Positions 1 through 7,363 of a stretch of DNA of 7,363 nucleotides are shown here, in pieces (position 1 is the stretch's first letter; every line of letters starts with the position of its first letter). The notes under the pieces are model-generated. The model did not search any database. It saw only the letters and a program-made list of their open reading frames with translations, and had not been told where the DNA came from. The position numbers and the translations under genes were made by a program. This DNA comes from Phyllobacteriaceae bacterium (GTDB lineage Bacteria; Pseudomonadota; Alphaproteobacteria; Rhizobiales; Ancalomicrobiaceae). The stretch is taken from NCBI GenBank assembly GCA_012517025.1, contig JAAYVT010000326.1:1-7363 (forward strand), read 5' to 3'.

Positions 1-30
1 CGGGGCATCCGTCGGCCGACGGATGCCCCG
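1..30. terminator. Perfect 30-bp palindrome, probable terminator hairpin
   Basis: Bases 1-13 and 18-30 are exact reverse complements around a central GGCC, so the whole 30 bp is a perfect palindrome able to form a 13-bp GC-rich stem. The + side is followed by ATCGCGTTTC, which is only weakly T-rich, so this is not a textbook intrinsic terminator. Its place just ahead of xthA suggests it ends a gene lying left of the window, or acts in both directions. The repeat may extend past the left edge. A protein-binding palindrome is the alternative. Confidence 0.45.
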
Positions 31-49
31 ATCGCGTTTCGCCGCCGGC

Positions 50-77
50 TTGCGCCGCCGCCGTCGAAGGCTATCCT
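50..77 (+). promoter_or_regulatory. Weak candidate promoter for xthA
   Basis: TTGCGC at 50-55 and TATCCT at 72-77 are 16 bp apart. Each matches the sigma-70 hexamers only partly (3 of 6 and 4 of 6), but the TTG core and the TAT start are present and the implied transcript start near 84 would leave a short leader before the ATG at 107. No other promoter-like pair stands out between the palindrome and the gene. This is a tentative assignment. Confidence 0.2.
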
Positions 78-106
78 GGCGCCCCCTCCCCGCGCCGAGA
101 TCCCCC

Positions 107-898
107 ATGAAGGTCGCCACCTGGAACATCAACGGCATCAAGGCCCGCCTCGAAACCCTGACGACCTGGCTCGAGGAGACGCGTCCCGACGTCGTCTGCC
201 TGCAGGAGATCAAGTCGGTCGACGAGGGCTTCCCGGCCGCGCCGATCGAGCGGCTCGGCTACCATGTCGCCACCCACGGCCAGAAAGGCTTCAACGGCGT
301 GGCGATTCTCTCCAAGCATCGCCTCGAGGACGTCTCGCGCGGCCTGCCCGGCGATCCCGACGATCTCCAGGCCCGATACGTCGAGACGGTGATCTCGGTG
401 CCCTGCGGCGCGCTGCGAATCGGTGGCCTCTATCTGCCCAACGGCAATCCGATCGGCACCGACAAGTTCACCTACAAGCTCGCCTGGATGGAGCGGCTGC
501 GCCGCCACGCCCGCGACCGGCTGGCGCTCGAGGAACCGTTCCTGCTGATGGGCGACTTCAACGTCATTCCGATGCCGATCGACGCCAAGACGCCGGAAAA
601 TTGGCTCGGCGACGCGCTGTACCAGCCCGAGAGCCGCGCCGCTTTCCGCGAACTGCTCGGCCTCGGTTTCACCGATTGCCTGCGCGCCTCGAGCGACGCC
701 CAGATCTTCACCTTCTGGGATTATCAGGCCGGCTGCTGGCCGAAGAACGAGGGCATCCGCATCGACCACGTCCTGGCGAGCCCGCAGGCCGCCGATCGCC
801 TGACCGCCGTCGGCGTCGATCGGCGCGTGCGCGGCTGGGACAAGCCCTCCGATCACGTACCGGTGTGGGTCGAACTCGACGTCGAACCGAGGCGGTGA
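107..898 (+). CDS. xthA: Exodeoxyribonuclease III (AP endonuclease, XthA family)
   Basis: This 263-residue protein of the exonuclease/endonuclease/phosphatase fold is close in length to E. coli ExoIII (268). The family cuts DNA 5' of abasic sites and removes 3' blocking groups and nucleotides in base excision repair, in the cytoplasm. The expected catalytic and metal-binding residues are visible: N7 in the WNINGIK start, E34 in LQEIK, Y109 in GLYLPNG, D150 and N152 in LMGDFNV, D220 in IRIDHVL, and the D249-H250 pair in the SDHVPVW end motif. I chose the ATG at 107 because the conserved MKVATWNING begins there; the in-frame extension back to 23 adds 28 arginine-rich residues unlike the family. 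Shine-Dalgarno complementarity is weak. The next gene begins 4 bp after the stop, so the two are probably cotranscribed. Confidence 0.95.
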   Translation: MKVATWNINGIKARLETLTTWLEETRPDVVCLQEIKSVDEGFPAAPIERLGYHVATHGQKGFNGVAILSKHRLEDVSRGLPGDPDDLQARYVETVISVPCGALRIGGLYLPNGNPIGTDKFTYKLAWMERLRRHARDRLALEEPFLLMGDFNVIPMPIDAKTPENWLGDALYQPESRAAFRELLGLGFTDCLRASSDAQIFTFWDYQAGCWPKNEGIRIDHVLASPQAADRLTAVGVDRRVRGWDKPSDHVPVWVELDVEPRR

Positions 899-902
899 AG
901 CG

Positions 903-1385
903 ATGAACGAGCCGACGCCCGACCCGATCGAGGGCGGTTGCCTGTGCGGCCGGGTGCGCTATCGCCTCGCCGACGTCCCCACCGACATCGCCCACTGCCA
1001 TTGTCGTCTGTGCCAACGCTCCACCGGCGCGCCCGTCGTCACCTGGGCGACGGTCGAATCGTCGGCGCTCCGCCTGCTCTCCGGCGAAGTCGCGTGGTAC
1101 CGCTCCTCGCCGGCGGCCCGGCGCGGCTTCTGCCCCGTTTGCGGCACGCAACTGTTCTTCGCCGCCGCCGTCGACGCACCGGCGTCCGACCCGGAGCCGT
1201 CGAGCGCCGCGCCCTCGGAGATCGACGTCACCGTCGCCTCGCTCGACGAGCCCGACCTCTGTCGGCCCGATCGCAACATCTGGGTGGGCTCGCGCCGCGC
1301 CTTCCTGCACGGCTTCGATCGCGATCTGCCCGACCGGATCGACGAAGGCCCGCGTCCCGCCCCGCTCACGCCGGCGGCCGACTGA
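903..1385 (+). CDS. GFA/CENP-V domain zinc-binding protein
   Basis: This 160-residue protein carries the glutathione-dependent formaldehyde-activating (GFA/CENP-V) fold. The zinc ligands are all visible: C13 and C15 in GGCLCGRVRY, C32, C34 and C37 in HCHCRLCQRSTG, and C77 and C80 in GFCPVCGTQLFF. The later strand IDVTVASLDEP and the closing IWVGSRRAFL also fit the family. Founding members were linked to S-hydroxymethylglutathione formation from formaldehyde, but most paralogues have no proven substrate, so the exact reaction is left open. A serine-, proline- and alanine-rich insert at about residues 88-106 sits between the last cysteine pair and the IDVTVASL strand, longer than I expect there. 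The gene follows xthA by 4 bp, with purine-rich AGGCGG ahead of the start, which suggests an operon. No clear U-rich terminator follows it. Confidence 0.85.
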   Translation: MNEPTPDPIEGGCLCGRVRYRLADVPTDIAHCHCRLCQRSTGAPVVTWATVESSALRLLSGEVAWYRSSPAARRGFCPVCGTQLFFAAAVDAPASDPEPSSAAPSEIDVTVASLDEPDLCRPDRNIWVGSRRAFLHGFDRDLPDRIDEGPRPAPLTPAAD

Positions 1386-1464
1386 TCGCCCGAAGACGGC
1401 TCCCGCCCGCAGCGACGAGAAAAATCGCGTGTCCGCCCGATTTCCCACGCGGCACGACCGGATC

Positions 1465-1480
1465 TTAACCTCTCGTTAAC
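1465..1480. promoter_or_regulatory. CtrA-type binding box (TTAA-N7-TTAAC)
   Basis: TTAA at 1465-1468, seven bases, then TTAAC at 1476-1480 matches exactly the full CtrA consensus known from Caulobacter and Rhizobiales. Because TTAA is self-complementary, the opposite strand also reads TTAA-N7-TTAA. These are the only two TTAA tetramers I can find in the window. The site lies between convergent genes, not upstream of a recognised gene. Binding by CtrA is inferred from the motif alone. Confidence 0.5.
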
Positions 1481-1536
1481 CATGAAATGCGAGTCTGACA
1501 CCTCGCTTTCGAAGGCACGTCGACCTAATCGACCAA

Positions 1537-1549
1537 TATCAAATAGTTA
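1537..1549 (+). promoter_or_regulatory. IHF-consensus site
   Basis: TATCAA-ATAG-TTA fits the IHF consensus WATCAANNNNTTR at every fixed position. It is embedded in the AT-rich island 57 bp right of the CtrA-type box and is flanked by A/T runs, as real IHF sites often are. A chance match is still possible in AT-rich DNA, and no binding evidence is available from sequence. Confidence 0.4.
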
Positions 1550-1654
1550 TATGATTTTTCTCATTTTTCAGTTCAAGAACTTCATCCTCGATTCGAGGTG
1601 AGGTTTTCGAGATAACCACATGCAAATAAAAGACTTTTCCTGACGGCTCACGTC

Positions 1655-1688
1655 AAACGAAAAGAGCGCGAGATCCGATCTCGCGCTC
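1655..1688 (-). terminator. Rho-independent terminator of exoR
   Basis: On the - strand a 12-bp perfect stem is formed by GAGCGCGAGATC and its complement (1677-1688 with 1664-1675), with one nominal central base; in practice the innermost pairs would open into a small loop. It is followed directly on - by TTTTCGTTT (1663 down to 1655). It begins about 42 nt after the exoR stop codon. The + side of the hairpin has no T-run, so the polarity favours ending the leftward exoR transcript. Confidence 0.75.
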
Positions 1689-1730
1689 CGTGTTCGTCAC
1701 TTTCGATCTTTACGATCGCGTTCGGAGAAT

Positions 1731-2699
1731 TCAGGGATTTCCCGACCGGGCGATCCAATCCTGGGCATCGGCGACGCCGCGGCGGCGTTCGGTCTCGCTC
1801 GCCACCGAAAACACCTGCTCCTGAACCTCGCGGACCCAATCGTCGCCGGCGCCGTTGGCGTTGGCCCGCGCGATGGTGAGCCACATCAGGCCCTGCACCG
1901 GGCGTCGCGGCAACCCGTCGTCGCCGCTGAACAGCAGCTGCCCGAGCATCGCCTGGGCGCCGCAATGCCCCTTCTTCGCCGCCACGGTCAGCCACCGTGC
2001 CGCCTGACGCGGATCGCGTTCCTCGCCGCTCGCCTCGAGATAGAGACGGCCGAGGCGGTACTGCGCCTCGGTGTCGCCGAAGATCGACGCCGCGTAGGTG
2101 TAGAGCTCGCGCGCCCGATCGACGTTCGGCCGGATCGCCGCCTTCTCCACGCCCTTGAGATAATAGGAGCCGAGCGCCACGAAGGCGGAGGCGACGAACG
2201 CCGCCTGCGGCGTGCCGCGCGCGTCGTCGGCGTGATTGTCGACCACCTCGCGATAGAACTCGACCGCCTTGGCGTCGTTGATCGCGACGCCGTCGCCGGT
2301 CTCGTACATCTTGCCGAGCTTCCACTGGGCGATCGGATGGCCGCGTTCGGCGGCGCGGCGCAGCTGTTCCAGCGCCGCCTTGCGATCGCCCGCGTAATAG
2401 AGTCGCGTCCCGGCCCGGAACTCCTCGTCCGCGGAGAGATCCGCGGTCGGCGGCACCACCGGTCCCGGCAACAGCTTCGCCGACACGCCCGGCGGCACCG
2501 ACAGCGCCGTCGGCGCCGGCGCCAGCGCGGGACCGCTCCCGACCCGGTTGGGCGTGGGCAGCGGCGCCAGGGCCTGGACGTTGGCCGGCACGTCGCCCTC
2601 GCCGGTCGATCCGTTCGGATCGAAGGCCGAGGCGACGCCGGTCGCTCCCGTCAGCAGAAGGGCGGCACAGCCGACACGAAGAAACAAACCAGTCCGCAT
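1731..2699 (-). CDS. exoR: ExoR-like periplasmic Sel1-repeat regulator
   Basis: This 322-residue protein resembles rhizobial ExoR, the secreted Sel1/TPR-like repressor that binds the ChvG (ExoS) sensor in the periplasm. It thereby holds down ChvI-dependent exopolysaccharide, motility and acid-response genes. Residues 1-25 form a signal peptide with an AAL-LLT core and ASA-F cleavage site, and the mature protein begins FDPNG, as in ExoR proteins. Residues 26-90 are proline- and alanine-rich and apparently unstructured. Helical Sel1-type repeats follow at about 91-120, 121-157, 166-206, 210-244 and 245-280, with motifs such as AQWKLGKMYETGDGV and AQYRLGRLYLEA. The end, EVQEQVFSVAS, matches my recollection of the ExoR C-terminus. 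S. meliloti ExoR is about 268 residues, so the linker explains most of the extra length. I chose the ATG at 2699 for its signal peptide; the frame stays open upstream to 3170, and Shine-Dalgarno support is poor for every start. Confidence 0.85.
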   Translation of the reverse strand: MRTGLFLRVGCAALLLTGATGVASAFDPNGSTGEGDVPANVQALAPLPTPNRVGSGPALAPAPTALSVPPGVSAKLLPGPVVPPTADLSADEEFRAGTRLYYAGDRKAALEQLRRAAERGHPIAQWKLGKMYETGDGVAINDAKAVEFYREVVDNHADDARGTPQAAFVASAFVALGSYYLKGVEKAAIRPNVDRARELYTYAASIFGDTEAQYRLGRLYLEASGEERDPRQAARWLTVAAKKGHCGAQAMLGQLLFSGDDGLPRRPVQGLMWLTIARANANGAGDDWVREVQEQVFSVASETERRRGVADAQDWIARSGNP

Positions 2700-3300
2700 G
2701 ACCGTTCTCACGACATCGCCCGGGGTGAAACGACCCATACGAAGACCGGTCGCGCGTGACCACGCGCCGTCGTCGCCCATCGTCCCGGACGTCATCGGCC
2801 CGCGACGCGGCGCGAGCCGAAAGATGACACGTTCCTTCGAAGGCTCCGCGTCGAGCACACCGCCCGGGATCCTCATCGGATCTTCCCGGCGGCTCTCGTC
2901 GCGCCTTGTTCTCATGAAGCGACCTTCGCACCGCTTTTCGGCGACAACAGGGCCGAAACCCGCCCAATCGGCGACGTCGACCTCGACTTCGGCGAGGACC
3001 ATCGCGGAATCGAGCGCGTCGACGACTCCATGGATGTCGTCCTTCACGCCCACACGCGTCTTCCCCTCGTCCGTCACGCCGTCACCTCGCAGGCCCACCG
3101 CCCGTCCGTCGCGGATCCGCACGCTCTTCGCCATTTGTGACGGAAGCGCGGCAGGCCCGACCGCCGGCACACTGCCGCGAAATCATTGAAAATGAGTGTT
3201 GCAGAAGCGACACGCGGTGTCCTTCGGGACTTTCCCTTACGAGTGGGGGCCGGAACGCCCCGCGTTCCGGCCCCCTCGTCTCGTCGCGGCGGCGAAAGAC
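2700..3300. other. 600-bp region upstream of exoR without a firm gene
   Basis: This region separates exoR from the valS stop. It should hold the exoR promoter, but I find no clear -35/-10 pair. The - strand frame continuous with exoR is open from 3170, with an ATG at 3134 whose first about 70 codons show high GC at third positions and a plausible amino-acid mix (for example DDIHGVVDALDSAMVLAEV). No ribosome binding site precedes it, and two other frames are also largely open, so coding is unproven. A near-palindrome GGTCGCGCGTGACC lies at 2748-2761, about 50 bp before the exoR start, and the AT-rich inverted repeat TCATT-GAA-AATGA lies at 3183-3195. The right end holds the hairpin after valS. 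Confidence 0.5.
3245..3275 (-). terminator. Strong hairpin downstream of valS
   Basis: GGGGGCCGGAACG at 3245-3257 pairs perfectly with 3263-3275 around a 5-nt loop, giving a 13-bp GC-rich stem that begins 25 nt after the valS stop. Neither side carries a real U-tract: the - side continues ACTCGTAAGGGAAAG. Position and strength suggest it ends or stabilises the valS transcript, perhaps with Rho or as a 3'-end barrier to nucleases. Confidence 0.6.
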
Positions 3301-6093
<2,793 letters not shown>

Positions 6094-6119
6094 GACGGAT
6101 CCGGACTGCGAGAACGAGA

Positions 6120-6147
6120 GCGGCCGCCCCCTTCCGGAGGCGGCCGC
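6120..6147 (-). terminator. GC-rich hairpin between aqpZ and valS
   Basis: GCGGCCGCC at 6120-6128 pairs with GGCGGCCGC at 6139-6147 around a 10-nt interior that can add two more pairs. On the - strand it is followed by TCTCGTTCTC, pyrimidine-rich but not a U-run. It lies 78 nt beyond the aqpZ stop and its near edge is only 26 nt before the valS ATG. It may be the aqpZ terminator, or an RNA structure in the valS leader if the promoter at 6167-6195 is real. Confidence 0.45.
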
Positions 6148-6166
6148 GAGGAAAGAGTTGTTCCGT

Positions 6167-6195
6167 GTTGAACCTCGAGGGACGGGGGGTGTCAA
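6167..6195 (-). promoter_or_regulatory. Candidate valS promoter with perfect TTGACA
   Basis: On the - strand a perfect -35 TTGACA (6195 down to 6190) is followed after exactly 17 bp by TTCAAC (6172 down to 6167), a poor -10 with three matches. The implied start near 6160 lies about 67 nt before the valS ATG. The -35 is the strongest seen in this intergenic region, but the weak -10 keeps the call tentative. Confidence 0.3.
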
Positions 6196-6225
6196 CCTCG
6201 TCCGAACCCTCGGCAGCCCCGCGCG

Positions 6226-6918
6226 TCAGGCCTTTTCCGCGAAGATCGTGCGATGGATCAGCCCGCCGATCACCCCGCCGACGATCGGCGCCACCCAGAA
6301 CAGCCACAGCTGCCCGAGCGCCCAGCCGCCGACAAACAGCGCCTGTCCGGTCGAGCGCGCCGGATTGACCGAGGTGTTGGTCACCGGGATCGAGATCAGG
6401 TGGATGAGGGTCAGCGCCAGACCGATGGCGATCGGCGCGAAACCGGCCGGCACCCGCGCCTCGGTCGCCCCCAGGATGACGAGCAGGAACATCGCGGTCA
6501 GCACGACCTCGATCACCAGCGCCGAGACGAGGCCGTAGCCGCCCGGCGAATGCTCGCCGTAACCGTTCGAGGCGAAGCCGGCGGAGAGCTCGAACCCGGC
6601 CTTGCCGGAGGCGATCACCCACAGCACCGCGGCGGCGGCGATCGCGCCGATCACCTGCGCCACCACGTAAGGCACGAACTCGTTCCACGAGAAGCGGCCC
6701 GCCGTGGCGAGACCGGCGGAGACCGCCGGGTTGAAATGACCGCCCGAGATCGGACCGAAGGCATAGGCGCCGGTCAGCACGGTGAGGCCGAAGGCGAGCG
6801 CGACGCCGGCGAAGCCGATGCCGAGCTGCGGAAAGGCGGCGGCGAGCACGGCCGAGCCGCAGCCGCCGAACACCAGCCAGAACGTACCGAAAAATTCGGC
6901 GAGGAGTTTCCGAGACAT
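6226..6918 (-). CDS. aqpZ: Aquaporin Z, inner-membrane water channel
   Basis: This 230-residue membrane protein is nearly collinear with E. coli AqpZ (231). The MIP family forms homotetramers in the inner membrane and passes water rapidly. Both pore motifs are present, HFNPAV at 61-66 and SVNPAR at 183-188. The selectivity-filter residues match the water-specific type: F43, H173, T182 and R188 (E. coli F43, H174, T183, R189), so glycerol transport is not expected. C20 in GGCGS is kept, while the residue matching E. coli C9 is F9. Six hydrophobic spans with the two half-helices can be followed. The ATG at 6918 matches the AqpZ N-terminus (MSRKLLAEFFGTFWLVF) and is preceded by GGAGGG 10 nt away; the upstream in-frame start at 6990 adds 24 charged residues. 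The gene sits between popZ and valS, all on the - strand. Confidence 0.95.
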   Translation of the reverse strand: MSRKLLAEFFGTFWLVFGGCGSAVLAAAFPQLGIGFAGVALAFGLTVLTGAYAFGPISGGHFNPAVSAGLATAGRFSWNEFVPYVVAQVIGAIAAAAVLWVIASGKAGFELSAGFASNGYGEHSPGGYGLVSALVIEVVLTAMFLLVILGATEARVPAGFAPIAIGLALTLIHLISIPVTNTSVNPARSTGQALFVGGWALGQLWLFWVAPIVGGVIGGLIHRTIFAEKA

Positions 6919-6928
6919 GAGAAGTGCA

Positions 6929-6934
6929 CCCTCC
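6929..6934 (-). promoter_or_regulatory. Ribosome binding site fixing the aqpZ start
   Basis: On the - strand GGAGGG (6934 down to 6929) leaves 10 nt before the ATG at 6918. It is the best Shine-Dalgarno sequence I checked in the window and supports the short start over the one at 6990. Confidence 0.6.
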
Positions 6935-7102
6935 GAGGAATGGACGTCGTCGCCGACGCTCCGTCTCCCTCGGTCGATGCACTCGATCACGGCGGACGAC
7001 GGCGTCGCCGCCGGTCGCAGCGATCGAACCGCATCTCCATGTCGCCATGATTGCGTCGCGACGCCGGGTATGTTTCCGGTCGTTGCGTCGCCCGTCGCCG
7101 CC

Positions 7103-7363
7103 TCAGCGACCGCGCGTCACCCGCTCGATCTCGGCCCGCACCATCCGCTCCACCATCGTCGGCAGATTCTCGTCGAGCCAGCCCTTGAGCATCGGCCGCA
7201 GCATCTCCTGCACCAGATCCTCGAGCGTGCGGGCGTTGCGGTTGAGCACGGTCAGCGCCAGATCGTTGAAGGCGTTGGCGACCAGCCCCTCGGTCGACTG
7301 CGACAGCAGCGGGCGCGGCTCGGCCACCGGCTCGGGAGCCGGCGCGGCGGCGAACACCGGCGC
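7103..7363 (-). CDS. popZ: PopZ-like polar organising protein (DUF2497), C-terminal part
   Basis: Only the last 86 residues lie in the window; the 5' end is beyond the right edge. The visible part opens with a proline- and alanine-rich linker (PAPEPVAEP), then LLSQSTEGLVANAFNDL, and closes with the helical block LEDLVQEMLRPMLKGWLDENLP and IVER-like helix MVERMVRAEIERV. The MLRPMLKGWLDENLP core is the hallmark of the PopZ C-terminal oligomerisation region in Alphaproteobacteria. PopZ assembles a condensate at the cell pole that anchors the ParB-parS centromere complex and recruits cell-cycle kinases; in Rhizobiales it marks the growing pole. Position upstream of valS supports the call, as this pair is often adjacent in the class, although aqpZ intervenes here. 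The 184-bp gap to aqpZ shows no clear terminator or promoter, so cotranscription is undecided. Confidence 0.88.
   Translation of the reverse strand, partial: APVFAAAPAPEPVAEPRPLLSQSTEGLVANAFNDLALTVLNRNARTLEDLVQEMLRPMLKGWLDENLPTMVERMVRAEIERVTRGR

Larger units (their letters stand above)
1386..1660. other. Convergent intergenic region with AT-rich island
   Basis: This gap lies between the 3' ends of the GFA gene (+) and exoR (-). The first about 75 bp remain GC-rich. From about 1531 to 1640 composition drops to 37 G or C in 110 bases by my count, in strong contrast to the flanking genes. It contains a CtrA-type box, an IHF-consensus site, GANTC sites at 1491-1495 and 1590-1594, a small inverted repeat CCTCGA-T-TCGAGG at 1586-1598, and the spaced repeat TGACG-N5-CGTCA at 1641-1655. 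No credible gene was found. A 39-codon ATG frame at 1482-1601 lacks a ribosome binding site. The region could hold an unannotated small RNA or a protein-bound chromosomal site. Confidence 0.6.

Noticed and set aside
71..856. Open frame of 261 codons on - opposite xthA
   Set aside because: Antisense shadow of xthA, whose catalytic residues are all on the + strand.
1546..1576. Leftward promoter TTGAAC / TATAAC in the AT-rich island
   Set aside because: The 19-bp spacing is long, the -35 is poor, and A/T-rich DNA gives such matches by chance; no leftward gene starts nearby.
1482..1601. ATG-started 39-codon frame on + in the AT-rich gap
   Set aside because: It has no ribosome binding site, starts directly after the CtrA box, and its composition looks like translated AT-rich spacer with no recognisable motif.
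1465..1660. Replication origin
   Set aside because: CtrA, IHF and AT-rich DNA recall the Caulobacter origin, but only one poor DnaA-like match (ATAACCACA at 1611-1619, 7 of 9) was seen, and the neighbours are not typical origin genes.
2663..2699. Lipoprotein signal at the ExoR N-terminus (RVGCAA)
   Set aside because: The cysteine at position 11 comes before the hydrophobic core rather than after it. The ASA-F site at 23-26 fits ordinary signal peptidase I cleavage.
6094..6225. T-box riboswitch for valS
   Set aside because: No T-box core sequence or specifier-type architecture is visible, the leader is too short, and T-boxes are mainly a Gram-positive feature.

Overview
The window is a GC-rich stretch, apart from one AT-rich island, with long GC-biased genes. 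It most likely comes from an alphaproteobacterium of the Hyphomicrobiales (Rhizobiales). Three signs point there. An ExoR-type periplasmic regulator is present. A PopZ (DUF2497) C-terminus lies just upstream of valS, a familiar alphaproteobacterial pairing. A full TTAA-N7-TTAAC CtrA box is also present. The assignment to order is an inference from gene content.

Layout from left to right: a perfect 30-bp palindrome, probably the terminator of a gene outside the window; xthA (exonuclease III) and a GFA/CENP-V-type zinc protein, both on +, 4 bp apart and probably one operon; a 345-bp convergent gap with an AT-rich island, a CtrA box, an IHF-consensus site and the exoR terminator; exoR on -, encoding a secreted Sel1-repeat protein with an unusual proline-rich N-terminal linker; about 600 bp without a gene I can firmly support, ending in a strong hairpin that probably closes valS; valS on -, complete at 930 residues; aqpZ on -, complete at 230 residues; and the C-terminal 86 residues of a popZ-like gene on -, running off the right edge.

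The genes do not form one pathway. xthA repairs DNA, valS charges tRNA(Val), aqpZ conducts water, ExoR is expected to restrain the ChvG/ChvI envelope-stress system, and PopZ organises the cell pole. The popZ, aqpZ and valS genes share a strand, but hairpins and a TTGACA element between aqpZ and valS suggest valS has its own promoter.

I see no mobile element, CRISPR array, tRNA or rRNA, and no convincing new multi-gene system. The observations most worth a second look are the CtrA/IHF island between convergent genes, the open but unassigned stretch upstream of exoR, the aqpZ insertion between popZ and valS, and the hairpin in the presumed valS leader.
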